DNA of 64,000 nucleotides from Curvibacter sp. PD_MW3 (GTDB lineage: Bacteria; Pseudomonadota; Gammaproteobacteria; Burkholderiales; Burkholderiaceae_C): positions 558,001-622,000 of the forward strand of contig NSIV01000001.1 in assembly GCA_002633085.1 (NCBI GenBank), read 5' to 3'. This document shows, piece after piece, positions 1 through 8,965 of this stretch (position 1 is its first letter; the number at the start of each line of letters is the position of its first letter). The notes below the pieces were generated by a model. The model ran no database searches, was not told where the DNA came from, and saw only the letters and a list, made by a program, of their open reading frames with translations. A program made the translations under genes and the position numbers.

Positions 1-1
1 G

Positions 2-529
2 CTGCATTTCCGCGACGGCCGGCGCAGCTACCGCCTGATGACGCACATGGTGGAACCCTTGAGCGACAGCTACCTGCACGAAATGGCCGAGCACTTTGCA
101 GCGCTGGACCTGCCCTACTCCGCGCCCAGCCCGGTCGCTGCCACGGCGCAAGAGCTTCAACGCGGCAAGCAACTGGCATTGCGAGGCGATGCCACCCGCC
201 AGGTGCCGGCCTGCGTGCAATGCCACGGCACGGCCTTGACCGGCGTGCAGCCCGGCACTCCCGGCTTGCTGGGCCTGCCGCGCGACTACCTGAATTCGCA
301 GCTGGGCGCCTGGCGCAGCGGCCAGCGTCGCGCCCATGCGCCCGACTGCATGGCCAGCATCGCCCAGCGCCTGAACGACAGCGATGTGTCGGCCGTGAGC
401 GGCTGGCTGGCCAGCCAGCCGCTGCCGGCCAACCCGAAACCGGCCCGGGCGCTGCCTGCGCCCTTGCCCATGGAATGCGGCAGCGCTGACGCGCCATCGT
501 CTTCCGCGGCAAAAGGGGGCCGGCCATGA
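2..529 (+). CDS. c-type cytochrome (c4-like), 5' end outside window
   Basis: The reading frame is open from base 2, so the gene starts upstream of the window. One heme-binding motif CVQCH is visible around bases 212-226, followed by a leucine-rich stretch and a Met in the context CMASIAQ that could be the sixth heme ligand. The region before the heme motif, reading DSYLHEMAEHFAALDLPY, looks like the end of a preceding cytochrome c domain, so a two-domain c4-like periplasmic protein is likely (inference). Its stop overlaps the next start in ATGA (526-529), which suggests translational coupling and a shared electron-transfer role. Confidence 0.75.
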   Translation: MHFRDGRRSYRLMTHMVEPLSDSYLHEMAEHFAALDLPYSAPSPVAATAQELQRGKQLALRGDATRQVPACVQCHGTALTGVQPGTPGLLGLPRDYLNSQLGAWRSGQRRAHAPDCMASIAQRLNDSDVSAVSGWLASQPLPANPKPARALPAPLPMECGSADAPSSSAAKGGRP

Positions 530-1854
530 ACGCCCGCATGAACCGCGCCTGGCGCCAAGCACACCGGGGCCGACTGCTGCCGGTGCTGGCCTTGCTCCTG
601 CTGTTGGGTGGCGTGCTCGCCTGGCTGAATTGGCCGTCAGCACCGATTGCCGTGAGGGCCTCGGCCACCCCGCCGGCGACCGACAGCACCACGGTTGAGC
701 GCGGGCGCTACTTGGCCACGCTGGGCAACTGCCAGCTCTGCCACACCCCGCGCGGCGGCGTGCCTTACGCCGGCGGACGCGGCATTGCCACCCCGTTCGG
801 CACCATTTTCAGCAGCAACCTCACGCCCAGCCCCGCCGGCCTGGGCGCTTGGAGCGCGGACGATTTCTGGCGTGCGCTGCACCACGGCCAGTCGCGCGAC
901 GGGCGCTGGCTGTACCCGGCTTTCCCCTACAACAACACCACCCACATCACGCGCCCCGACAGCGACGCGCTGTACGCCTACCTGCGCAGCCTGCCGCCGC
1001 AGGCCACGCCCACGCCCGCCCATCAGCTCGACTGGCCGTACAGCACCCAGGTCGCGCTCAAGGTCTGGCGTGCCCTGTATTTCGAGGAAGGTAGCACCAC
1101 ACCGACCGCTGAGCGCGACGGCGACCTGGAAGTGCAACGCGGCGCCTACCTGGTGCGCGGTCTCGGGCACTGCAGCGCCTGCCATGCGCCGCGCAATGCG
1201 CTGGGCGCCAGCAGCAACATGCTGGACCTTGCAGGCGGCCTGATCCCGGTGCAGAACTGGTATGCGCCCTCGCTGACCAACCCGGCCGAAGCCGGGGTGC
1301 AGGACTGGACGCTGGACGACATCGTGGCACTGTTCCAGAGCGGCCGTGCCGGCAACGCCCTGGTGACCGGCCCCATGGCCGAAGTGGTGCAACACAGCAC
1401 GCAGCACTGGAGCGCCGCCGACCTGCGCGCCATGGCGCTGTACCTGAAGCAACTGCCGCGTACCGATACGCCGGTGGCCAGCACCACAACAGCAAGTGCG
1501 CGCCTGAAGGGAGCGGGCGAGCAGCTTTATGACAAGCGCTGTGCGCAATGCCACGGCGAGCAAGGCGAAGGCCGCCGTGGCACCGATGGCCGCTTGGCCT
1601 ACCCGCCGCTGGCGGGCAACCGTGCAGTCACCATGGCCTCACCCGCCAACCTGGTGCAGATCGTGTTGAACGGCGGCTTTGCGCCGGCCACCCCGGGGCA
1701 CCCGCGCCCCTTCGGCATGCCGCCCTTCGTGCTCAACCTCAGTGATGGCGATGTGGCCACCCTGCTGACCTATATCCGCACGCAATGGGGCAACCAGGCG
1801 GCACCGGTGAGTACGCTGGACGTGCAGCAACTGCGCGGCACGTCGGCACGCTGA
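526..1854 (+). CDS. membrane-anchored triheme cytochrome c
   Basis: This 442-residue protein has one hydrophobic N-terminal anchor (about residues 18-38) and three CxxCH motifs: CQLCH near residue 69, CSACH near 217 and CAQCH near 339. Three cytochrome c domains behind one anchor is the layout of the cytochrome subunits of membrane-bound alcohol, gluconate and aldehyde dehydrogenases, which pass electrons from a periplasmic dehydrogenase to quinone or an oxidase. The catalytic partner is not in the window and may lie upstream. The gene is coupled to the preceding cytochrome by a 4-base overlap. The substrate cannot be told from this sequence. Confidence 0.85.
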   Translation: MNARMNRAWRQAHRGRLLPVLALLLLLGGVLAWLNWPSAPIAVRASATPPATDSTTVERGRYLATLGNCQLCHTPRGGVPYAGGRGIATPFGTIFSSNLTPSPAGLGAWSADDFWRALHHGQSRDGRWLYPAFPYNNTTHITRPDSDALYAYLRSLPPQATPTPAHQLDWPYSTQVALKVWRALYFEEGSTTPTAERDGDLEVQRGAYLVRGLGHCSACHAPRNALGASSNMLDLAGGLIPVQNWYAPSLTNPAEAGVQDWTLDDIVALFQSGRAGNALVTGPMAEVVQHSTQHWSAADLRAMALYLKQLPRTDTPVASTTTASARLKGAGEQLYDKRCAQCHGEQGEGRRGTDGRLAYPPLAGNRAVTMASPANLVQIVLNGGFAPATPGHPRPFGMPPFVLNLSDGDVATLLTYIRTQWGNQAAPVSTLDVQQLRGTSAR

Positions 1855-1883
1855 GGTCAATAGCCCCGACGCTGCGGCGCGGC

Positions 1884-2210
1884 TCAGTGGTCGAGCCGGC
1901 CCGGCGAGTCGGGCGCGGAAGGCACTTGCCGGGACGCCACATCGATCACCTCTGCGTCATCGGCGCGCGCCGCGCTGCCCGGGCGATAAAAACGCGCCCA
2001 CTGGGCCCGGCGAACGAGCGTGAACGCCAGCGGCTGCACGGGCTGGCCCGTCAGGCGCGCCCACAACGCGCGCACCAGCCACAACACCCCTACCAGCACG
2101 GCCGCCACCACCAGACTGGCCAGAAACACCAGCCCCATCAGCAGCAGGACGGCCCGCAGCAACAGCCTGAATAAAACTTTGATCACATGATCCACGCCTG
2201 AACTCCTCAA
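1884..2210 (-). CDS. small membrane protein of unknown function
   Basis: A 108-residue product with a long hydrophobic segment (about residues 13-47, enough for one or two membrane passes) followed by a polar, proline-containing C-terminal tail of about 50 residues. I do not recognise a named family. It converges with the triheme cytochrome gene, leaving under 30 bases between stops, and lies downstream of the glycosyltransferase gene on the same strand. The coding call rests on the clear membrane segment and absence of a better frame; the start could be the Met at 2210 or slightly downstream. Confidence 0.55.
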   Translation of the reverse strand: MRSSGVDHVIKVLFRLLLRAVLLLMGLVFLASLVVAAVLVGVLWLVRALWARLTGQPVQPLAFTLVRRAQWARFYRPGSAARADDAEVIDVASRQVPSAPDSPGRLDH

Positions 2211-2229
2211 TGCCCGCTACAGGTAAGGT

Positions 2230-3342
2230 CTACGGCCTTGAATGCAAGACCGGGGCCGGCCCGTGGTCCGTGCGATCGCATGGCCCACTGGACTGGCTGG
2301 GCACGTTCTCGCCGCTCGTTGCCTGGTAGAGGGTTTCATACGCCTGGGCGACCTGGCGCCAGGTCCGCACAAAAGAAGGTACCAAGGTATGACGATCCAA
2401 CTGTTGTTCAATGGCCTCGGCCCAGGCATCGACCGGATCGGTCAATGCCAGCACCGCACCGGCATCCGGCTTGACATGGGCAGCGGCACCACAGTGATTC
2501 GACACCACGACCGGCACCTGGGCCGCCATGGCTTCGGCAATGACCATGCCATACGGTTCGGCTTTGGCAGGGTGCAGCAGGACGTCAAAGCGGGCGTAGT
2601 CCGGCAGCGCCCACCCCATCAGCTCGTAGCCCTCCTGCCAGTGGGTAAACAGCGGCTGCACTTCGGCTGCCACCGGCCCCAGCACCATGAAAATCAGATG
2701 GGGTCGCCACCGGCGCAGGCGCTCGACCACGGCAACCGCAAATTCCAGACCCTTGCGCTGCCACTCCTTGCCAACAAAGCCGATCACACCGCCATCGCCA
2801 GGTACGCTGTGCGGCATGCGATGCGCGTTGCTGGTAACCCCGGGCTCGATCGGTTGCGTTAACTTGTGCGCGAATTTTGGATAGTAATGCGCCAGCTGTT
2901 GCCGGTTGAGCTGTGACACCGGGACGATCCATTGGGCCCTGGCCAGCTCGCGCCACTCCATGTACAGCTGCATCGCGACCCGCAGAGACAACCAGCGGCT
3001 CCAGTGCTTCTCAAACACCGTGGCAAAGGGCTGGCCGTGGTAGGTCGTGATGTGATGACACCCCAAGCGCTCATGGCTGTGGATCAACCAGCCGGGATGC
3101 GGATGTGCCTCCAGCCACTGCGCCACCTTGTTGGCAAAGCGCCAAAGCGCCTTCCAACGCGGACGCGCCGGCGACGTTCCCAATGTATGCACGGCCATGC
3201 CATGCGGCGGTTCGGCCAGACACGTTTCGCACAGGACTTTGACCTCATGCCCCAGAAGACGCATCTCGCACGCGGTTTCCCAGACATAGCGCTCCATGCC
3301 CCCCACCGGGCCAAAACGGCGCACCACATAAATCAGTTTCAT
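2230..3342 (-). CDS. glycosyltransferase family 4 protein
   Basis: About 370 residues beginning MKLIYVVRRFGPVGGMERYV, a typical GT-B N-terminus with a glycine-rich loop for nucleotide-sugar transferases. The C-terminal half has the donor-binding signature: GFVGKEWQRKGL near the domain border, then LLHPAKAEPYGMVIAEAMA, where the second Glu of the E-x7-E motif normally contacts the sugar nucleotide. It probably adds a hexose to lipopolysaccharide or another surface glycan in the cytoplasm. I chose the internal ATG at 3342 because the family alignment starts there; an in-frame extension upstream looks non-homologous. No other glycan genes are adjacent, so the acceptor is unknown. Confidence 0.85.
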   Translation of the reverse strand: MKLIYVVRRFGPVGGMERYVWETACEMRLLGHEVKVLCETCLAEPPHGMAVHTLGTSPARPRWKALWRFANKVAQWLEAHPHPGWLIHSHERLGCHHITTYHGQPFATVFEKHWSRWLSLRVAMQLYMEWRELARAQWIVPVSQLNRQQLAHYYPKFAHKLTQPIEPGVTSNAHRMPHSVPGDGGVIGFVGKEWQRKGLEFAVAVVERLRRWRPHLIFMVLGPVAAEVQPLFTHWQEGYELMGWALPDYARFDVLLHPAKAEPYGMVIAEAMAAQVPVVVSNHCGAAAHVKPDAGAVLALTDPVDAWAEAIEQQLDRHTLVPSFVRTWRQVAQAYETLYQATSGENVPSQSSGPCDRTDHGPAPVLHSRP

Positions 3343-3510
3343 ACAGGGATGAAACTTAATGGCAACAGGTTGACCGGATGCTGACCATCCGGTAAATCTT
3401 CTGTAAAGCCGTGCAACGGATGTCAGCACCCAGGTCCGTCTGCGCGGACGACAATGAGTGAGATGTCGGGTTTCGGGGTCTTTTCCGCTACGGGCGGGCT
3501 ACGGTAGCGT

Positions 3511-4299
3511 TCAGTGCCCGTGCGCCACGCTGCTGACCAGCGTCACCAGACCGATGCCCACCAGCAGCCAGGCGATCTGGGCCAGCGTTTCACGCAGACT
3601 CAGGCGCTTTTGCAGTTGCGGAATCAGGTCAGCCAGCGCCACATAGATGAAGCTGCTGGAGGCCACCACCAGGAAGTAGGTCAGGTAGTCGTGCAACTGG
3701 TCCACCAGCCAGTAGCCAATCAAGCCGCCCAATGCCGTGATGGCGCCGGCCAGCGTGACCTTGAGCAGTGCAGCCTTGCGGTCGCCCGTGCTTTGCCGCA
3801 GCACCAGCAAATCTCCCATGTGGTGTGGCACCTCGTGCGCGAGAACGGCCAGTGCCGCAACCACACCCAGACGCAGATCGGCGATGAAGGCGGACGCAAT
3901 CAGAATACCGTCGCCGAAGCAGTGCACGCTGTCGCCGGCCAGCACGGTCCAGCCACCCGAGGGGTGTGCATGACCGTGCTCATGGGGGTGAGGCACCTCG
4001 TGGTCATGGTCCGCCGCGTGGTGGTGTTCATGGCCGTGGTGCCAGAGTTCGGCCTTGTCGAGCAGGAAAAAGAACACCAGGCCGACCAGCAGCGTCATGA
4101 ACAAGCGGTGCGGCGCAATCTCGCTCTCGAAGGCTTCGGGCAGCAGGTGCAAAAAGGCCGTGCCCATCAACGCGCCCGCAGCCAGGCTCAACATGTGCTG
4201 GGTGTAGCGTGACAGCACGCCGAAGCTCAGGGCGGCGGCCAGCCAGACGCTGCCGATGCCGGCGGCCAGGGTGCCGGCCAGAATTGCTATCAAAACCAT
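3511..4299 (-). CDS. ZIP family metal transporter with His-rich loop
   Basis: A 262-residue polytopic protein of the ZIP (zinc/iron permease) family. Roughly eight hydrophobic segments are visible, with a long cytoplasmic-type loop rich in histidine (about residues 85-115, pattern HHGHEHHHAADHDHE and more). The transport-site helices carry HCFGDG and HEVPHHMGD, close to the HNxxEG/HExPEG pairs of ZIP proteins. It likely moves Zn2+ or related divalent ions into the cytoplasm. The start at 4299 matches the first membrane helix (MVLIAILAG). That ATG lies inside a dispersed 17-bp repeat (4286-4302), so the start region may have been reshaped by the repeat. Confidence 0.85.
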   Translation of the reverse strand: MVLIAILAGTLAAGIGSVWLAAALSFGVLSRYTQHMLSLAAGALMGTAFLHLLPEAFESEIAPHRLFMTLLVGLVFFFLLDKAELWHHGHEHHHAADHDHEVPHPHEHGHAHPSGGWTVLAGDSVHCFGDGILIASAFIADLRLGVVAALAVLAHEVPHHMGDLLVLRQSTGDRKAALLKVTLAGAITALGGLIGYWLVDQLHDYLTYFLVVASSSFIYVALADLIPQLQKRLSLRETLAQIAWLLVGIGLVTLVSSVAHGH

Positions 4300-4302
4300 A
4301 GC
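4286..4302 (+). repeat. 17-bp GCTATC..AGC palindrome, copy 1
   Basis: GCTATCAAAACCATAGC. First of six 17-bp elements in the window that share GCTAY-N9-AGC with an A/T-rich centre. This copy continues into TGCTTGCGC and a longer segment to about 4340 that I recall from Comamonadaceae intergenic repeats (memory, not checked). It contains the start codon of the ZIP transporter gene read on the minus strand. Confidence 0.6.
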
Positions 4303-4373
4303 TGCTTGCGCTTTTTCATCAAGGGTAGGGGCCGATTTTCGCATCCAATTCGCGGCGAAGCCCGAACGTGGAC

Positions 4374-4398
4374 AAAAAAGCCGCCCGCAGGCGGCTTT
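4374..4398 (-). terminator. Rho-independent terminator after ZIP-side/hydrolase spacer
   Basis: AAAGCCGCC (4377-4385) pairs with GGCGGCTTT (4390-4398) around a 4-base loop. Read on the minus strand the stem is followed by a run of T, so it would terminate the dienelactone hydrolase transcript whose stop lies at 4431. The stem is short but perfect. Confidence 0.8.
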
Positions 4399-4430
4399 CT
4401 GCCGGTGCATGGTCTAAGACCATGCAAGAC

Positions 4431-5330
4431 TCAGGCCACACCGTGCTGCTTGAACCAGGCCAGGCAACGCTTCCAGCCGTCCTCGGCCGCCTCCTTGCGG
4501 TAGCTGGGCCGGTAGTCGGCATGGAAAGCATGCGGCGCCTCCGGGTAGACCACGAACTGCGAAGCTTTGGCAGCGGCGTTGCCCGCGGCCAGTGCCACCT
4601 TCATCTTCTCCACGCTATCGAGCGGGATGCCGGTGTCGGCACCGCCGTACAGCCCCAGCACCGGGCCATGGAGCTGGCCGGCGATATCGATCGGGTTCTT
4701 GGGCGTCAGCTCCGTGCGGTCGCCGACGAGGCGGCCGTACCAGGCCACACCGGCCTTGATGTGCTTGCTGTGCGCGGCATAAAGCCAGGTCTGGCGGCCG
4801 CCCCAGCAGAAACCGGTGATGCCCACGCGCGCCAGGTCACCACCGTTGGCACCGACCCAGGCCACGGTGGCATCGAGGTCACCCATCACCTGGGCGTCCG
4901 GCACCTTGGAGATGACCTCGGCAATCAGCTTGGCCATCTCGCCGTAGCTTTGCGCATCACCCTGGCGCACGAACAGCTCAGGGGCGATGGCCAGGTAGCC
5001 GGCACGAGCAAAGCGGTTGGCCACGTCGGCAATGTGTTCGTGCACGCCGAAGATTTCCGACAGCACCAGCACCACCGGCAGGTTTTTCTTGCCCGCCGGC
5101 ATGGCGCGGTAGGCCGGCATCTTGAAGCCCTTGACGTCGATGCTCACCTCGCCCGCGGTCAGGCCGTCGGTCGGTGTCTTGATCGCCGTCTGCGCCATGA
5201 TGGGCATGACGGACGCGGCATAACCCACGCCCAGCGCCGTCTTGAGCGCGGTACGGCGCGTGGCACCTGCCTCGGTGCTCTGGCCGGGCAGCAGGGCCTT
5301 GAATTCGGTCTCGAGATCGCGGTTCATCAT
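4431..5330 (-). CDS. dienelactone hydrolase family protein, probable Tat export
   Basis: A 299-residue alpha/beta hydrolase of the dienelactone hydrolase family. The nucleophile elbow is GFCWGG, the acid is likely in YGGADTGIP and the His in HAFHADY, giving the Cys-Asp-His triad of that family. Residues about 20-45 read TRRTALKTALGVGYAASVM, an RR-x-x-L-K pattern with a hydrophobic stretch that resembles a twin-arginine signal, so the enzyme may be periplasmic, unlike the classical cytoplasmic enzyme of chlorocatechol degradation. The start at 5330 has GGAG six bases upstream; a second ATG follows at once. It is divergent from dbpA and has its own terminator. The substrate is not known. Confidence 0.85.
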   Translation of the reverse strand: MMNRDLETEFKALLPGQSTEAGATRRTALKTALGVGYAASVMPIMAQTAIKTPTDGLTAGEVSIDVKGFKMPAYRAMPAGKKNLPVVLVLSEIFGVHEHIADVANRFARAGYLAIAPELFVRQGDAQSYGEMAKLIAEVISKVPDAQVMGDLDATVAWVGANGGDLARVGITGFCWGGRQTWLYAAHSKHIKAGVAWYGRLVGDRTELTPKNPIDIAGQLHGPVLGLYGGADTGIPLDSVEKMKVALAAGNAAAKASQFVVYPEAPHAFHADYRPSYRKEAAEDGWKRCLAWFKQHGVA

Positions 5331-5452
5331 CGGTTGCTCCTGGTTTTGGTTTGGCGAAAGTAGCGAGTCTAGGGGCAAGGCCGAAGCGCTGCACGAGCCC
5401 GCACAAATCACCCACGGCCGGGGCACCAACCGCGAGTCCCGATAATCGGGGC

Positions 5453-6883
<1,431 letters not shown>

Positions 6884-6945
6884 CCCAGCCCCGGTCGCGA
6901 AAAAGACCAGCGCCGAGGGCGGTGACTTCCGCGCGCGAAGACGGG

Positions 6946-7527
6946 CTACCGTGCCCGAATGGCCGACCGACCGGTCTTCCTGGGTGCGGTCCTGGGCACA
7001 GTATTTGAAGGTTTTTTTCGGGCTGCCTGCGTAACCTCTCGCGTCACCTCGGTGGCGGGGCTCGCCGCTGCTCCACTGGGCGCCCGGCTCAAGTCGTTGT
7101 TGCCTTCCACCAGCTGGCGCAACATCGCCATGAACAGGCCGCGCTGCCCTGCGGGCAAGGGCTCCAGCATGCGCGCCTGAGCTCGCAGCATGCTGGGTTC
7201 GATCTTGCGCAGCAGTTGGGTGCCGTCAGGCGTCAAGGTCAGCAGGCGGGCGCGCCGATCATTCGGATTGGCCTGGCGCTGCATCAGCCCACGCACCTCC
7301 AGCCGGTCGATCACACTGCCGATGGTGGCAGCATCAAAGCCGATGCTGCGTGCCAGCGTGCGCTGGTCGACGCCCGGCTGACGTTGAATCGCCGCCATTG
7401 CGGCGTATTGAACAGGCGTCACACCAAAGGCTTGCGTCTCTTCCAGAAAGACAGCGACAGCAATCTGCTGCAGGCGGCGGATATGGAAGCCGGGCAGGTT
7501 TTCCAGTTCGATGTTCGAACGAGTCAT
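6946..7527 (-). CDS. MarR family transcriptional regulator
   Basis: A 193-residue protein with a MarR winged helix (about residues 25-140): the helix-turn-helix lies in DQRTLARSIGFDAATIGSVI and the wing in NPNDRRARLLTLTPDG. It is divergent from the gentisate operon and is therefore the likely aromatic-acid-responsive repressor of that operon (inference from position). MarR proteins are usually 140-160 residues; this one carries a basic tail of about 35 residues rich in K, R, T and P. Its start at 7527 is well placed before the family match. The intergenic region holds a candidate operator. Confidence 0.88.
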   Translation of the reverse strand: MTRSNIELENLPGFHIRRLQQIAVAVFLEETQAFGVTPVQYAAMAAIQRQPGVDQRTLARSIGFDAATIGSVIDRLEVRGLMQRQANPNDRRARLLTLTPDGTQLLRKIEPSMLRAQARMLEPLPAGQRGLFMAMLRQLVEGNNDLSRAPSGAAASPATEVTREVTQAARKKPSNTVPRTAPRKTGRSAIRAR

Positions 7528-7590
7528 CGTGACAGCGCTAGGGTTTTTACGGGGTTGATCGATTTGATTCTAAATCTACACTAATAGTAA

Positions 7591-7607
7591 GCATACGTAC
7601 CATATGC
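7591..7607. promoter_or_regulatory. candidate MarR operator
   Basis: GCATA (7591-7595) and TATGC (7603-7607) form an inverted repeat with a 7-base spacer, a size and A/T content usual for MarR dimer sites. It lies just downstream of the candidate promoter between the divergent regulator and the gentisate genes. Binding is inferred from position only. Confidence 0.4.
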
Positions 7608-7801
7608 ACGCTTTCTATTCAGCCCGCTTGGACTCAAGGACTTCACCGTGACAGTTTCCAGAAAATCACCTGCCACCGTTCTCGTTGCCGGTGAAGACAT
7701 GGGTGGACGGGTTGCACGGAGGGAACGTGGGCCACGCTGTCTTGCCCACGTAACAGCCACGCTCCAAGCGGTCTGAGAGTTCCTACTCAAGACAAGAAGA
7801 C

Positions 7802-7839
7802 GACACCAGTGACCCGGCAAAACCGGCTCCGCGGTGTCC
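7802..7839. repeat. REP-like hairpin, copy 1
   Basis: A nested palindrome with outer arms CACC/GGTG and inner CCGG/CCGG around a CAAAA loop. It matches a second copy at 57428-57470 at 27 of 34 aligned positions, and one outer base pair differs in both arms so pairing is kept. It lies in the leader of the gentisate operon. Confidence 0.6.
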
Positions 7840-7885
7840 ACGGCATCAGACCCCACACACACCGAACCAACTTCAGGACCTGAAC

Positions 7886-8926
7886 ATGAGCCACGAACTC
7901 GGCCGACTCGAAGACCTGCCGCAGGACTACCGCGACGATCTGATCAAACTCAACCTGGTGCCGCTGTGGCCCAGCCTGCGCGCCGTGTTGCCACCCAAGG
8001 TGCCGACACGCAAAACCAGGCCCACCTTCTGGTCCTACCAGTCGCTGCGGCCCTTGCTGCTGCGTGCAGGCGAACTGACCCCGATGGAGAAGGCCGAACG
8101 CCGTGTACTGGTGCTGGCCAACCCCGGCCATGGCCTGGAGAAGATGCAGGCCAGCGCCGCCATGTACCTGGGCATGCAATTGCTGCTGCCCGGCGAATGG
8201 GCGCCGTCCCATCGGCACACGCCGAACGCGGTGCGCATGATCGTGGAAGGCGAAGGCGCCTACACCACGGTCGACGGCGAAAAATGCCCCATGCACCGCG
8301 GTGACCTGATCCTCACGCCCACCGGCCTGTGGCACGAACATGGCCACGACGGCACGGAGCCGGTGGTCTGGCTGGATGTGCTGGACCTGCCGCTCGTCTA
8401 CTACACCGAGACCTCGTACGCCATCGAAGGGCAGCGCCAGCCGGTCAAGCCCGGCCATGGCGAGCAGGCCTACCGCAGTGGCGGCGTCATGCCGACACCG
8501 GTGTTCGAGCGCAGCAACAAGGCCTATCCCATGCTGCGTTACCCGTGGGTTGACGCACGTGCGGCTCTGGTCGCGCTGGCCGCGGACCGCCCGGAGCAAG
8601 AAGCCGTGCAGGTGAGTTACGTCAACCCGGAGACGGGCCAGGATGCACAGAACATCCTGGGCTTCTACGCCCTGATGCTGCGCCCCGGCCAGACGCTGCG
8701 CCTGCCCGCGCGCTCGCCGGCCATGGTCTTCCACCAGATCGAAGGCCGGGCTGAAGCCCGGATCGAGGACAGCACCTTCACCCTGAACGAGGCAGACACC
8801 TGCTGCGCCCCCGGCTACACGGCCGTGACGCTGCGCAACCTGTCGTCTGAGCAGCCGGCTTTCCTGTTCATTGCCGACGAGACGCCTTTGCATCAAAAAC
8901 TCGGTGTGTTCGAGAACCGGGGCTAA
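7886..8926 (+). CDS. gtdA: gentisate 1,2-dioxygenase
   Basis: A 346-residue bicupin. The first cupin has the iron-binding HRH near residues 108-110 (SHRHTPNAVRMIVEGEGAY) and the later His in GLWHEHGH near 149. Gentisate dioxygenases open the ring of 2,5-dihydroxybenzoate between C1 and C2 to give maleylpyruvate. The next two genes encode the isomerase and hydrolase that finish that pathway, which supports gentisate over salicylate or 1-hydroxy-2-naphthoate as substrate. The gene order dioxygenase, hydrolase, isomerase matches nagI-nagK-nagL of Ralstonia U2 (known). ATG at 7886 gives the usual family length. Regulation is probably by the divergent MarR protein. Confidence 0.92.
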   Translation: MSHELGRLEDLPQDYRDDLIKLNLVPLWPSLRAVLPPKVPTRKTRPTFWSYQSLRPLLLRAGELTPMEKAERRVLVLANPGHGLEKMQASAAMYLGMQLLLPGEWAPSHRHTPNAVRMIVEGEGAYTTVDGEKCPMHRGDLILTPTGLWHEHGHDGTEPVVWLDVLDLPLVYYTETSYAIEGQRQPVKPGHGEQAYRSGGVMPTPVFERSNKAYPMLRYPWVDARAALVALAADRPEQEAVQVSYVNPETGQDAQNILGFYALMLRPGQTLRLPARSPAMVFHQIEGRAEARIEDSTFTLNEADTCCAPGYTAVTLRNLSSEQPAFLFIADETPLHQKLGVFENRG

Positions 8927-8965
8927 AGCCGTCGCCTTCAGCCTCATTTTGAAAAAAGACCATCC

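Larger units (their letters stand above)
7528..7885. promoter_or_regulatory. marR-gentisate divergent control region
   Basis: This 358-base stretch has no convincing gene. The first 80 bases next to marR are A/T-rich, unlike the surroundings, and include a palindrome at 7591-7607. A weak sigma70-like pair for the rightward operon is TTGATC at 7555-7560 and TACACT at 7577-7582 (16-base spacing). The remainder (7620-7885) is an untranslated leader of about 280 bases that contains one copy of a larger hairpin repeat at 7802-7839. Confidence 0.5.

Noticed and set aside
7581-7862. A possible 93-residue gene on the minus strand in the marR-gtdA spacer
   Set aside because: No family match, no ribosome site, low-complexity composition, and it covers the likely promoter and hairpin repeat.
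7787-8947. A 386-codon minus-strand frame opposite gentisate dioxygenase
   Set aside because: The dioxygenase has all cupin motifs on the plus strand; the mirror frame has none.
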